DNA of 64,000 nt from Verrucomicrobiales bacterium (GCA_024636835.1 JAGXGH010000056.1:1-64000), one strand, 5' to 3'. Positions 9,731 through 19,041 are shown, counted from the first letter of the stretch. The notes: generated by a model from the sequence alone, not told the origin. Made by a program: numbers and translations.

Positions 9731-9881
9731 ATTTTCCAGAGAATGAGGTAATGACGATGGCGGCGACGTCCTCAAGCGGCAGTGATTTAGTGGGCTCGCC
9801 ATCGACCCGGCAGGTGAGCTGCCTGTCCTTGCAGGAAAGCGAGCAAGACGGGGCGTCGATACTGACAATGTGGTAGGACAT
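9729..9881 (-). pseudogene. cas1: Truncated cas1 (CRISPR integrase N-terminus)
   Basis: The minus-strand frame from the ATG at 9881 begins MSYHIVSIDAPSCSLSC, then has QLTCRVDG, SLPLEDVAAIVIT and SFS. This is the N-terminal beta-domain of Cas1, of the form seen in Verrucomicrobia and other type II-like systems. The frame stops after about 50 residues; the normal protein is near 300 and continues with the helical catalytic domain, so no Glu/His/Asp active site is present. The break lies at the edge of the REP-like repeat. No cas2, cas9 or CRISPR array was seen on either side: the sequence upstream on this strand is occupied by a divergent antitoxin gene. It is best read as the relic of a lost CRISPR-Cas locus. 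Confidence 0.72.
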
Positions 9882-9943
9882 GACACCTGGCGCAGGGTTG
9901 ATGCGGATTGACATCTTGGGCGATGTGCGTCATTAGTGTCAAC

Positions 9944-10189
9944 ATGAAAAAGGTGACGACACGGGAGGCGCAACATCATCTATCAAAAGTGTTGGAGATG
10001 GTGGAGGCTGGCGAGGACGTGGTCATCACGCGACGTGGGAAGGCGGTGGCACGGATTGAGCGCTATCGGGAGGAAGTGGGTAAACCCTTTGTCGTGCCAG
10101 ATTTTGTACGCCTGCGTGAAGAGTTGGGAACCTATGAGGTGAAAGGCGATGGAGAGAATGAGGTGCTGAGACAAAGGGGTGAAATGTAA
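9944..10189 (+). CDS. Type II antitoxin, Phd/YefM family
   Basis: An 81-residue protein starting MKKVTTREAQHHLSKVLEMV with EDVVITRRGKAVARI, the standard Phd/YefM fold that both binds DNA and neutralises a toxin. The C-terminal part (about 50-81) is charged and probably the toxin-wrapping tail. An earlier in-frame ATG exists at 9908, but the family consensus starts at MKKVTTREA. The stop overlaps the toxin start by one base (TAATG), the usual antitoxin-first arrangement, and the complex should repress its own promoter, which lies in the gap shared with the cas1 remnant. Confidence 0.9.
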   Translation: MKKVTTREAQHHLSKVLEMVEAGEDVVITRRGKAVARIERYREEVGKPFVVPDFVRLREELGTYEVKGDGENEVLRQRGEM

Positions 10190-10638
10190 TGGTCTTTTGT
10201 GATACCAGCTTACTCTTGAGTCTTTACGTGGCAGATCGTTGGAGTGTCGAGGCAACGCTTTTGGTGTCGACTTTGCGCGAGCCATTGGTATGGACACCAT
10301 GGCATGAATTGGAAATCAGTGCTGCGCTTGAAGCCCGAGTAGGACGCCGGTTAACGAGCCGCGACGAGGCAGACAACATATATTCAGTGATACGGCAGCA
10401 TCGAGATGACGGTTTTTTGCGACTTGTCTATCCCTCTTCTTGGCCCGAGGTTTTCAGGTCAGGTTCAGAGTTGGCCACGCGTCATGGGGCCAAGAACCTC
10501 AATCGCGGTATGGATGTCCTGCATGTCGCACTTTGCATGACCTTAAAGATTGAGACGTTTTGGTCGATGGATGGGCGGCAGAGGGGATTGGCGGAAGATG
10601 TGGGATTGCGTCTTAATCCGCTGGGACGTGACCAGTGA
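10189..10638 (+). CDS. VapC-type PIN-domain toxin ribonuclease
   Basis: A 149-residue PIN-domain protein, normal for VapC. The acidic metal-binding residues are in place: Asp5 in CDTS, Glu42 in HELEI, Asp109 in MDVLHVA and Asp128 in SMDGRQ. PIN toxins cut RNA (tRNA, rRNA or mRNA depending on member) when the antitoxin is lost. It is translationally coupled to the Phd-type antitoxin. The pair appears intact and may stabilise this scarred stretch of the chromosome. Confidence 0.9.
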   Translation: MVFCDTSLLLSLYVADRWSVEATLLVSTLREPLVWTPWHELEISAALEARVGRRLTSRDEADNIYSVIRQHRDDGFLRLVYPSSWPEVFRSGSELATRHGAKNLNRGMDVLHVALCMTLKIETFWSMDGRQRGLAEDVGLRLNPLGRDQ

Positions 10639-10688
10639 GTCTTGGCTGGACAGGTTGTAGCCCTGCAGCCAATAGAGACGAGGGGATC

Positions 10689-10703
10689 GAACTAGGACAC
10701 CCA
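10689..10703 (+). repeat. Third copy of the REP-like end motif
   Basis: GAACTAGGACACCCA differs at one base from the 15-base end of the element at 9507-9730. It lies just beyond the toxin gene, so the cas1 remnant and the toxin-antitoxin pair are bracketed by copies of this motif. Confidence 0.5.
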
Positions 10704-10905
10704 CTGAATCTCGGTTGCGCACTGAGATTATCTTGCAGATGCGCAGGGGCAGTAAGAATGAGGGATACTTTTACCAGAAGGGCTGAAAGGACAAGAAGGG
10801 GAAGCGTAGGAGGCTGTTACTGTAGACAAGCGTGGAAGCGTGGAAGAATTCTTTATCCCTTTATCCCTGCTTTACATCCATGAGCCATTGTTTAATTTTC
10901 ATAAG

Positions 10906-12180
10906 ATGAACACTTTCCTGGTTCCATTGGTTGCACTCTGCCTTCTCGGTTCATCACTCTTAGGCGTAGAACCGATCCCACAGCGGGTATGGACATCGAA
11001 AGCGGGTACGACCCTCGAGGCCTCTGCATTGAAGATGACTCCGGGAAAAGTGCATCTGAAAGCAGCAGATGGTCGCCTCCTGGAGGTTCCTCTGGATCAG
11101 CTTGTGGATGCAGATCAAAAGGTCCTTCTCGAGCACTTTCCCGACCCTAAGTTCGAGGTTCCCGACTTTGAACCGCCAGCCGGTCTTTCTCAGCCAACGG
11201 GTCAGGTGATAGCCAGTGTCGCAGCCGATGACACCTCCCATTATCACTTATATATCCCAAAGTCGATCGCGGCGGATACCCCGGCACCATTCCTCTTTTT
11301 CAACGGTGCCGGTGGAATGAATCCGAAAGCCGTTGAACAATATATCAAGGCATCAGAGCTCACCGGTATGGTGATAACCGGCTCCGAAGAGAACTCCAAC
11401 CGCAGAGATCATAATTTAATTGTGAACTCAACCGCGGCGTGTATTCAGCACATCAACCAAACGCTACCAGTGGCGAAAAACCGGATGTTTTTTACAGGAG
11501 GTTCCGGCGGTGGTGCCCGGACGTTTCTTTTCGCGGACAAATATTCTGAGGATTGCGCGGGTGCGATGCCATACATCGGATATATACCAGATGGTGCCGG
11601 AATCGCTCGAAACACGTGTTTTTATGTGATTGGCGGGGCGAGGGATTTTAATCGTTATGCATCGGCGATCGCTGCCAAGCGATATGGCAAGATGGCCTCA
11701 TACCGTCCTTACAGAGGAGGGCATGCACCACCTCCTCCAGAGGATGATGTTTTCACGGAGGGTATTATCTGGCTCTACACAAAACATCTCTATGAGAAAA
11801 TGGAGGGTGCATCTCCCGAAAAGGCACGCTTTGAGGCGCGGTTTTTGAATTACCTCATCACGGATCTCAAGGACAAACCCTGGCAGGCATACTTCTGGAC
11901 GGACCACCTGCTCAACACCTGTAAACTTTCCGGATTGGCCGCAGGGCCATTTGAAAGTCTACGTAAGAAGTTGGCGGAGGATTCAAAGAACGTTGCTTAC
12001 CTTGAAGGTCTTCGGGATCTGGAGAAGTTGGCCATGGATGAATACCAGATTCAGGGAGGGACCAAACGTGGCCATACGACGGATTCGATCACTCGTAAGG
12101 CGGAAAGGTTGGCTGAAAAATATGCAGGGATTCCCGAGATTGAAAAAATCGCCACAGAGATGGGGCAAGCGACAGATTAA
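10906..12180 (+). CDS. Exported SHD1-domain alpha/beta hydrolase
   Basis: A 424-residue protein. The chosen ATG begins a signal peptide (about 1-20), whereas the longer frame from 10840 would bury it. Residues about 28-75 (RVWTSKAGTTLEA, VPLDQL) match the SLA1 homology domain 1 repeats common in Planctomycetes and Verrucomicrobia exported proteins. From about 100 there is an alpha/beta hydrolase core: oxyanion-type FFNGAGG and nucleophile motif GGSGGGA (about 199-205). The C-terminal 130 residues are helical and charged. The likely activity is an esterase or peptidase acting outside the cytoplasm; the substrate is unknown. It is a single gene between the toxin-antitoxin pair and the GH28-like enzyme. 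Confidence 0.7.
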   Translation: MNTFLVPLVALCLLGSSLLGVEPIPQRVWTSKAGTTLEASALKMTPGKVHLKAADGRLLEVPLDQLVDADQKVLLEHFPDPKFEVPDFEPPAGLSQPTGQVIASVAADDTSHYHLYIPKSIAADTPAPFLFFNGAGGMNPKAVEQYIKASELTGMVITGSEENSNRRDHNLIVNSTAACIQHINQTLPVAKNRMFFTGGSGGGARTFLFADKYSEDCAGAMPYIGYIPDGAGIARNTCFYVIGGARDFNRYASAIAAKRYGKMASYRPYRGGHAPPPPEDDVFTEGIIWLYTKHLYEKMEGASPEKARFEARFLNYLITDLKDKPWQAYFWTDHLLNTCKLSGLAAGPFESLRKKLAEDSKNVAYLEGLRDLEKLAMDEYQIQGGTKRGHTTDSITRKAERLAEKYAGIPEIEKIATEMGQATD

Positions 12181-12260
12181 GGTTGATGCGAATTTTCACC
12201 CACAGTGAGAACGTTGGGCGCAGCGAATAGTCAGTTTTTTTTCGTAACCGGTAGATATCA

Positions 12261-12357
12261 AATCTTGGTAATGATCTGACGCGAGCGGGAGTTGATTCGA
12301 TTGATAGTCAACGAGTTGTGCGCGTAGAAAAGTCATCTTTTTATTCGAAGACGGTAT
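12261..12357 (-). repeat. Copy A of a ~97-base conserved leader/regulatory element
   Basis: Read on the minus strand, this stretch aligns without gaps to 27165-27261. The shared blocks are ATACCG, AAAAGATGACTTTTCT (12326-12341), CGCGCACAA, TCGTT and a 25-base identical block at 12261-12285. It contains a small palindrome AAAAG-4-CTTTT. Here it faces away from the GH28-like gene at 12461 and toward the end of the preceding hydrolase gene. It is either a two-way operator or the orphaned leader of a lost gene. Confidence 0.7.
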
Positions 12358-12460
12358 GAAACAAAGTGTATTCGATGCGCGCTATTAAGATGGGGTTTTT
12401 CCCTGCAGAGTCCGTTCTTGAAGTCATCCCGCCCACGGGTAAGCGTATTATAAATAATTC

Positions 12461-13990
12461 ATGAGCCATTCATACCTCATCGTCATCTTGTTCATCACCT
12501 TCTGTTTGATGCGGTTTAGCACCGCACGGGCTGAGCTCATCACCTACGACTTTCCTTCGGATTTTTCCAAGAGTGAAAGGGTTCAGGTACGTATCGATGA
12601 TCAGCCTGTGCAAGCCTACCACACCGAAAAAGGCGCGTTTCTCAGCTTCGGGATGACTGCGCCTGTCGAGCTTGTCGTTACATATAAAGCACCTCCGAAG
12701 GAAGTCATCATTCGCCCGCTGAGCGCAGACATCACGGCGACCCTCGCTGGCAATACCTGCACGTTCAAACTTCCTCGGTCGATGAACCTCAGTGTCGAAG
12801 CCGATGGAGACCTTTCGTATCCCTTGTTCATCTTCGCCAACCCGGAACTTACTAATGTCCCGAGTAAATCCGACCCGAAGGTCAAGTATTATGAAGCCGG
12901 GAAAATCCATGAAGCTGGGGAAATTATCCTCAAGGATGATGAAACCCTCTACCTCGAAGGCGGAGCAGTCGTGCGAGGTGTTGTCCGTGCCCGAAATGCC
13001 CGCAACGTCACCATCCGCGGTGCGGGCATCCTGGACGCCTCTACACGGAAACACAAAATTAACATGCTCGTCTTTCGGGAGTGTGAAAATGTTTTGTTGG
13101 AAAATGTATTTATCCTGGATTCCTTTGGCTGGACCATCCACTTGAGCGGATCGGAAAAGATCCAGCTTACCAACACACGCGTGCTCGCCTGGCGGGCAAA
13201 CTGCGACGGTCTCGACATCGAATACTCTAAAAACGTCCGCGTGGACGGATGCTTCTGGCAAACCACCGACGACTGTGTTGCGGTCAAAGCCATCTATCCA
13301 CCAGGCCTGACCGGTATTCCTTTCGAGGAAATGATCAACCCGGAAACGCTCGGTAAACACAAGGTACCGCGGATCGAGGGCGATGTGGTCGGCGATATAC
13401 TCATTACGAATTCCGTGCTATCCAACGCCAAGGGCCAAACCTTTGAAATCGGGTTTGAACTTCGGGTCGATAAAGTCAGCGGCATCACGTTCCGCAACTG
13501 CGATGTCATCCATGGTGGGATTGGATTCAGTATTCACAATGGCGACCGAGCCATTATCGAAAACATGCTGCTCGATGACATCCGTGTTGAACAGAGCAAC
13601 CGCCTGATCGACTTCACTCTTGGTCTTTCGATTTACAGTGACGATTGCCCGGGGCCATACCGTCGAAGCAACCCGAATCGCGTCGCCGTGCCCAAGGAGC
13701 ATCGACCCGTGCATGCAAACAACGTCTACCAATGGTATGTCCCTTTAAAGCAAGACTTGAAAAAATATCAAGCCAACCGAGGACTGATACGCAACATCAC
13801 CGTGCGCAACATGAAAGTAGTCAGTCCTCCCCGCCACGATTCGATAATCAGCGGCTATGACAACAAGCACAATATCTCAAGCGTCACCTTCGAAGGGCTT
13901 GAGATCGCAGGTGAAAAAATTCTCTCCGTCGAGGATAGCGGCATGTATCTCAAGCACGTCGAGGACATCCGCTTCCTCTCTGGGAAATAG
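12461..13990 (+). CDS. GH28-like right-handed beta-helix glycoside hydrolase
   Basis: A 509-residue secreted protein with a signal peptide (about 1-24) and an N-terminal beta domain (about 25-145). A right-handed beta-helix of the polygalacturonase type follows. Key motifs: NCDG at 247-250 (Asp249) and TTDDCVAVK with Asp270/Asp271, matching the NTDG and DD catalytic motifs of family GH28. The GHG motif expected about 25-50 residues later is not present; at that point the sequence reads GQTFEIGFELR. The enzyme may therefore act on a substrate other than pectin; related beta-helix enzymes cleave rhamnogalacturonan and other uronic- or deoxysugar polymers. It is preceded by the copy A repeat element and followed by a convergent SGNH gene. 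Confidence 0.78.
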   Translation: MSHSYLIVILFITFCLMRFSTARAELITYDFPSDFSKSERVQVRIDDQPVQAYHTEKGAFLSFGMTAPVELVVTYKAPPKEVIIRPLSADITATLAGNTCTFKLPRSMNLSVEADGDLSYPLFIFANPELTNVPSKSDPKVKYYEAGKIHEAGEIILKDDETLYLEGGAVVRGVVRARNARNVTIRGAGILDASTRKHKINMLVFRECENVLLENVFILDSFGWTIHLSGSEKIQLTNTRVLAWRANCDGLDIEYSKNVRVDGCFWQTTDDCVAVKAIYPPGLTGIPFEEMINPETLGKHKVPRIEGDVVGDILITNSVLSNAKGQTFEIGFELRVDKVSGITFRNCDVIHGGIGFSIHNGDRAIIENMLLDDIRVEQSNRLIDFTLGLSIYSDDCPGPYRRSNPNRVAVPKEHRPVHANNVYQWYVPLKQDLKKYQANRGLIRNITVRNMKVVSPPRHDSIISGYDNKHNISSVTFEGLEIAGEKILSVEDSGMYLKHVEDIRFLSGK

Positions 13991-14099
13991 ACTGGTTCAC
14001 GTTTTACTAGGGTTCGAAAGCACCAGGCTATTTCCAGTCGTCTGTTCGGAAAGGAGAGGCAGGTAGCCCGTCTTTGTTCATGAGAGAATAGATTTGTTG

Positions 14100-15377
14100 T
14101 TACTTTTCATCTGAAGCCCGTCTTTCAAGGCCTTGGGTAACAGCGTCGGCCACGGCATTACCGAGGACCGCTTGAAGTTCCTTACTCCAGAAGTGGACGT
14201 CGCTTCCTTTCCACCATTTTTCCATGGCTTTGGATTCGGTGATGGTTTTGTGTAAGTCGTTGACGAGGATGTCCGGGTGCTTGCTGATGACCTCCATGGC
14301 GGCTTTGTTATAGACAGCCGCCTCGCCCTTGCGGCGAGCATATTTACCACGGCTGCTGTTTGGCACCGGGGTTGTTGCACACCAGATCAAGGTGGCGCCG
14401 GTCTTTTTCATGATGGCGATTTCCTTCTCCAGGTTCGTTTTGTAATCCTCGATGGATACTTGGTGTTCCCCCCAGGATTTGGTTTTCTCATCGTAGGGTT
14501 GTTTTAGGTCGTGGAGTCCGTGGTTGAACTGAATCACATCCCAGTGCAGTCCTTTTTGGGTGTAATCGCCGAGCCAGAGTTCCATGGCGCTAACGCCACG
14601 ATCGGACGGCCCACCATTGCCTTCGACCCGGTAATAGTTTGCTTTGCCGGCGAGCGCGCTCTTGGCGGCTTCGTGGTAGTTCATGCTGATCGAATCGCCG
14701 ACAATCAAGACACGGGGCAGCTTCGGGTCGTCCAATACACGAGGGTCGGGGAGGGGAGAGATCTCCGCGCGATCCAAGACAAAGTGGCCGTCGGTTTCCT
14801 TACCATGCACGGTAGTTTCCCAAAAACCCTTGTCTAGCTCAGCTGCCGATGCGGGAGAGAGAATGCTGATTACGTTGTTGCGCTTGGTCAGTGAGACTTT
14901 CACGGGCTTGCCATTGATCTCAACCGTTCCGCTACGGACATGTTTTGGATCGGGGGTGAACCAGGCAACCAGACTGCTGCGATCCTCCGCCATGCCGGTG
15001 GCGGATTTCTCTTGGGTTAGCACCTTGGCCTCTTTGGTTAAGAAGGGTTTGCCATGCGCTGCGGCATTGGCTTGCTCTTTGTTTAGCATTGGAAAATAGG
15101 TAACCACACGACCTTCGATCCCATTGAAATCCTCCTGTCGAACGACCTTGGAGAATTTGGTTTGATCGGTCCAATCAACGGTGTGTCTGGACTTACCTTC
15201 GTTGGTTTGAGGGTCCAGAACGGTTTCTTTTAAGAGCTCGAAGCTTTTCTTGGCCAAGTTGACCTTGAAAATTTTACCGCGTGCACCATTCAGGTCTTCG
15301 GCTGAGGCAAGATGGCATAACCCGAGTCCAGTGATGCAGAGTGCAACTGCCAGAGTGCTTGTCTTGATTGGTTTCAT
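14100..15377 (-). CDS. Exported SGNH/GDSL-type hydrolase (carbohydrate esterase candidate)
   Basis: About 425 residues from the ATG in front of MKPIKTS, which gives a clean signal peptide ending in ASA; the frame is open to an ATG at 15407. Residues about 30-210 are an uncharacterised beta-rich region. The SGNH core follows: VGDSIS with the nucleophile Ser (about 228), Gly and Asn in QFNHGLHD, and the C-terminal Asp-His in SDVHFW (about 394). Such enzymes remove acetyl or other acyl groups from sugars. It lies 43 bases downstream of the GH78 gene on the same strand, so the two are probably co-transcribed: debranching plus deacylation of one polysaccharide. Confidence 0.82.
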   Translation of the reverse strand: MKPIKTSTLAVALCITGLGLCHLASAEDLNGARGKIFKVNLAKKSFELLKETVLDPQTNEGKSRHTVDWTDQTKFSKVVRQEDFNGIEGRVVTYFPMLNKEQANAAAHGKPFLTKEAKVLTQEKSATGMAEDRSSLVAWFTPDPKHVRSGTVEINGKPVKVSLTKRNNVISILSPASAAELDKGFWETTVHGKETDGHFVLDRAEISPLPDPRVLDDPKLPRVLIVGDSISMNYHEAAKSALAGKANYYRVEGNGGPSDRGVSAMELWLGDYTQKGLHWDVIQFNHGLHDLKQPYDEKTKSWGEHQVSIEDYKTNLEKEIAIMKKTGATLIWCATTPVPNSSRGKYARRKGEAAVYNKAAMEVISKHPDILVNDLHKTITESKAMEKWWKGSDVHFWSKELQAVLGNAVADAVTQGLERRASDEK

Positions 15378-15420
15378 GATGTTGATCATTCTCATAGAAT
15401 AGGCCATTGCTCATATGGGA

Positions 15421-17637
15421 CTAGGGTTTTGAACTCAGAAAGCGATGCTCTCCCGATCCCACTCCGGAAATCCGCAGGAATTCGCCATCGACTTCTCCTT
15501 CAACCGGTTTGCCATCCATGTGGACAACGTTATAACCATCGCGGATAGGTACATAAACTTCGGCCGTGGTGTTGGCCGGGATGTTAACAGTGAGCGCGAA
15601 CGCCCCCTCAGGCTTCTGATTAAATGACACGTAAACCGGCCCGCGAATCGTCGGGGTTTTCAGCGATCCGCTGCGGAGTGAGCCAACTTGTGGTTTGATT
15701 TCTATCCGGCCAAAGCCTGGCTCGAGCGGAGTCACGCCCATTAACCTTCTTGGGATGATGTTTGCCGGGACAGCGCCCCAGGCATGGTTCCAGTCCTGGT
15801 TGCCCTTGAATTGATTTCCCCAAGCCTCCATGGTGATCGTCGATCCTTCACGGATCATGTTCCACCAGCTGCGCTTCTCTTTTGAGTTCAATAAAGAGAG
15901 CGCATAATCGTCCTCACCGGCCAGATATAAGCCGTCCATCAGGTATTGCGCGCCATACACGCTGCAGGCCATTTTTCTGGATTTTACAAATTTGGTGACA
16001 CTCGCTATCCGATCTGCCGGTACCAGTCCGAAAGCCAGCGGCCACATGTTGGCGTGTAAGGACGCGTGTTTGCTTCCTTCGCCGTCGATATAGACGCCGC
16101 GCTTGGTGTCGAATAGCTTCTCGTTGATCATCTTCCCGACTTCGGCGGCTTTTTTCTCAAACTCAGCGGCATCCGCATCCTCGCCCAGTGCTTTGGCCAT
16201 TTTGGCAAACAGCACACAAGTTCGGTAATGGAAAGCGTTGACCACAGTGTTGATCGGCTTCAGGTCATAACCGTCTCGTTCGCCTTTCGGCCAATCGACA
16301 ATATCACGAAGTTTGTCGATATGGATCTTTTTGAATACTTCCTCAGGGATGTTGCTGGTACTGATCAATCCGTCGGCACGCGCTAATTCGTGCAGCGTCT
16401 TTGCCTTCAGGTCTTCGTAATAGCGAGCCATGGACTCTTTGTCCCCTGTGTATTCATAATCGGCCCACGCCATCAGCACGGAGTGATGAGCCCACTCGGT
16501 TGGCCAAGTAGGATTCATGATCAAATACTCATGAGTATACCGCGGTAGTGTGTATTCGCGGTCGGTTCCGTAGTGGCAAAGCTGGTTGATATAAGCATCC
16601 GCCTCGTAAGGGATGCGTTCACGGTCGCCGTCCACGTAAACCCCGCAAAAACTCGTCGCTTTGATTGAATATTTCGAAATATCCCAAACCGCATTCAAGG
16701 TCTCATCGGAGCTGGTGAAACTTGCAGCATCCTCGTCGAATGGATAATGAACGGCGACCATCACGACCGAATCGATCTTTAATTCGGCGGGTGACTCACT
16801 GATCTCACAATAGCGGAACGGCATGACCTCACCGACGGAGGGGGGCATCTTGATGGCAGCGCCTCCTGTGTTTCTTTTATCCGGGGTGATTTTCACGGTG
16901 TATGTTCCCAGTCCTTTTTTTACTGGCACCGTCATCACGCGGTAGCGTCGTGTGCCGCCCGGTTTGCGGTTCACCCGCTCTTTTTTTGGAGCCTTTTCTT
17001 CTCCCAAGTGCACCTCAATGTTGGCGGCAACCGGGCTGTCGATTTTAAGGGTTACGGTGCCGAAGGCGGCTTTGCCAAAATCATAATAGAAGTGACCGTC
17101 GGCCACTTTCTCAAACTTCACCGCTTTTCGCTCCTCACTCACTGGTAGATAGCGGTTGGGAAGCACATCACCTTGCTTACCCGAGAGTTCGATGTCCGCA
17201 TCGATTTCTTCATGCATATGAAATTGCTGTGGTGCGGACCATTGTGAAGGTGTCTCTGATTTGAGAAATGTCCGAACCTTCCACCAGTACGACGCCCCGG
17301 CCTGCAGCGGGGCTCCCTTGTATTCGACCGCTACAGATTGCGAGGACGCTACCCGTCCACTGTCCCACAGGTCGCCGGTGTTTGCGTTCAACTTGGATTC
17401 GGAGCTTGCCACCAGAATCTGATAGCCCGTCTGCAATTCGTTTTTGGCCGGTGAATTGACCACCCAGCTAAAGTCCGGTTGAGAATCGGTGATTGCCGTC
17501 CGCTCCGGGTGTGCCATCAGTTCGCACATTAAGCCAGTGGGCGTATTTTCAACAGCGGCCCGGCATACCCCTGTAGAGAGAGCCATGGCAGTAAGAAGAT
17601 AGGTTACGGTGGGGGTGTATTTGCGTATCAAACTCAT
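15421..17637 (-). CDS. Alpha-L-rhamnosidase (GH78)
   Basis: About 738 residues if translation starts at the MMSLIRK methionines, which place a signal peptide (ending CRA) at the N-terminus; the frame extends upstream to 17742. Domain order: fibronectin-like N-terminal region (GLMCELMAHPE, about 30-140), beta-sandwich with YDFGKAAFGTV, then an (alpha/alpha)6 barrel. The GH78 acidic motif reads DGDRERIPYEAD (about 335-346). Next come HHSVLMAWADYEYTGD and the C-terminal cap with ITMEAWG and HAWGAVP. It should release terminal rhamnose, or another 6-deoxy sugar, from polysaccharide side chains in the periplasm or outside. The neighbours are an SGNH esterase downstream and a XylR-type regulator upstream. 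Confidence 0.9.
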   Translation of the reverse strand: MSLIRKYTPTVTYLLTAMALSTGVCRAAVENTPTGLMCELMAHPERTAITDSQPDFSWVVNSPAKNELQTGYQILVASSESKLNANTGDLWDSGRVASSQSVAVEYKGAPLQAGASYWWKVRTFLKSETPSQWSAPQQFHMHEEIDADIELSGKQGDVLPNRYLPVSEERKAVKFEKVADGHFYYDFGKAAFGTVTLKIDSPVAANIEVHLGEEKAPKKERVNRKPGGTRRYRVMTVPVKKGLGTYTVKITPDKRNTGGAAIKMPPSVGEVMPFRYCEISESPAELKIDSVVMVAVHYPFDEDAASFTSSDETLNAVWDISKYSIKATSFCGVYVDGDRERIPYEADAYINQLCHYGTDREYTLPRYTHEYLIMNPTWPTEWAHHSVLMAWADYEYTGDKESMARYYEDLKAKTLHELARADGLISTSNIPEEVFKKIHIDKLRDIVDWPKGERDGYDLKPINTVVNAFHYRTCVLFAKMAKALGEDADAAEFEKKAAEVGKMINEKLFDTKRGVYIDGEGSKHASLHANMWPLAFGLVPADRIASVTKFVKSRKMACSVYGAQYLMDGLYLAGEDDYALSLLNSKEKRSWWNMIREGSTITMEAWGNQFKGNQDWNHAWGAVPANIIPRRLMGVTPLEPGFGRIEIKPQVGSLRSGSLKTPTIRGPVYVSFNQKPEGAFALTVNIPANTTAEVYVPIRDGYNVVHMDGKPVEGEVDGEFLRISGVGSGEHRFLSSKP

Positions 17638-17961
17638 CATAGGGTAGGGCATAGCAGATATTACGCAGCTATACGTGGTTTTTATCAATACCTCTTTCGG
17701 GCGAATGTAGGTAGAATGCGACATCCGACCCAGACGGTGCACCTGTAAACGAGGATCGTATTCACCCTAGACCTGTCGAATGAACTGCAGGAACGGATTT
17801 AACTGGCGTATTCACTATCAATAGCATCCGAGTTGGAGGACGTGTCGGAACTGTTGACCCGCTTTAGGAATAAACCAACTCAGCTAATGTTGCAGTCGGT
17901 GATGCAAACTATGCCTTATTCATAATCTTTGGTAAAAAGGTGTAATGTTCTCTGCTGGCGG

Positions 17962-19041
17962 TTACTTTTTTCGTGTGGAAGGAGCGGGGCCGATCGTGCC
18001 GCCTATAACCAGTCGCGCATTTGTCGCATTCTTTTTGTGGTCGTCCTTATTCCGACTGACGTTTCGGGCCCACTTGAGTAATCGCCGGAGAGCGGACCGG
18101 GAATCCCAGTGGATATGGGTGACCTCCGGTACACACCAATCAAAATTCATACTGGTATCGGTGCAGGCCAGTGACACGTCCTCGGGTGTGGAGATCTTCA
18201 GGCTGGAAAGATGCTGCATGACCGCGAAGAATAACTGCGGCTGGGCGACGATCAGTGCGGTGGGCGGAGTGTGACGAAAAAGGGAATCGATGGCCAAGCG
18301 TAGCTCTTCAGGGTTATCACCCCAGTCAGGAAGGTTGTAGGTGCCCGTTGGGATGCCTTTATTTTGTAGGCTATCGAGGAACAATTCTTCCAATCGTCCC
18401 GGAACGGGCTTGCGACGCTCCTCGCGCACGATCATCACGATGCGCCGGTGACCAAGATCAACCAAGCGGTCCACCAGATTTCTTAGTGCGACAGCTTTTG
18501 TCACGGCGAAGCTTGGTAACGCTACCTCGGTCAATCGTCCAAACAACGCAAAAGCTGGAAACGGTTGCGTAGCAAACCATTGCAGAACGTCAAGAGGCCC
18601 GGCAATGACAATCCAAGCATCAGCCTCTACGGTCTCAACGTAGCGGGCGATGCGGTTCACGTCCATTCCCAACTCCTCCATGGTTTTGTAGGTAAATTCT
18701 GCATCATGCCCCTCATCATGGAGGCGGCTGACCAGACTCAGGAGGTAGTCCGCCTTTCTGTCCCATGCTTCGTAGAGCAGGATCTTCACTCTCAAGCTAG
18801 TGGGGCGTGGCGCTATTTGTGACAGCACAATCCGACGCTTCCTACCCGGACCTTGCGAAACCAGTAGGCCTTCCTTAGACAGCCTTTGCATGGCGGTCTC
18901 TATCGTCCAGTGACTGCATCCCAGTTCTTCGGCAAGGCTGTCGCGTCCGGGCAGCGTTTCAAGCCACCGGCCATCCGTCATGCCTTCACGCAACAGGTCT
19001 GTCACCTGATCGGTTAAGGAAGAAAATTTCTTCAAACTCAT
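17962..19041 (-). CDS. GntR/LacI hybrid transcriptional regulator, XylR type
   Basis: A 359-residue protein. Residues 1-75 are a GntR winged helix (LPGRDSLAEELGCSHWTIET then a QRLSKEGLL wing). Residues about 85-350 are a sugar-binding periplasmic-binding-protein fold like that of LacI/XylR (LGHRRIVMIVREERRKP, ALIVAQPQL, SLACTD). It should bind a mono- or oligosaccharide and control adjacent catabolic genes. It sits within a minus-strand series: esterase (19199), this regulator, GH78, SGNH. Two direct repeats of CTGTCAGG lie 8-28 bases upstream of its start and may be its own operator. A decapitated paralogue lies at 46561. Confidence 0.85.
   Translation of the reverse strand: MSLKKFSSLTDQVTDLLREGMTDGRWLETLPGRDSLAEELGCSHWTIETAMQRLSKEGLLVSQGPGRKRRIVLSQIAPRPTSLRVKILLYEAWDRKADYLLSLVSRLHDEGHDAEFTYKTMEELGMDVNRIARYVETVEADAWIVIAGPLDVLQWFATQPFPAFALFGRLTEVALPSFAVTKAVALRNLVDRLVDLGHRRIVMIVREERRKPVPGRLEELFLDSLQNKGIPTGTYNLPDWGDNPEELRLAIDSLFRHTPPTALIVAQPQLFFAVMQHLSSLKISTPEDVSLACTDTSMNFDWCVPEVTHIHWDSRSALRRLLKWARNVSRNKDDHKKNATNARLVIGGTIGPAPSTRKK

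Noticed and set aside
12241-12275. TTCGTAACC ... GGTAATG upstream of the GH28-like gene as a fifth ECF promoter
   Set aside because: The spacing differs from the four aligned sites and the second block overlaps the 97-base repeat element; the match is too weak.
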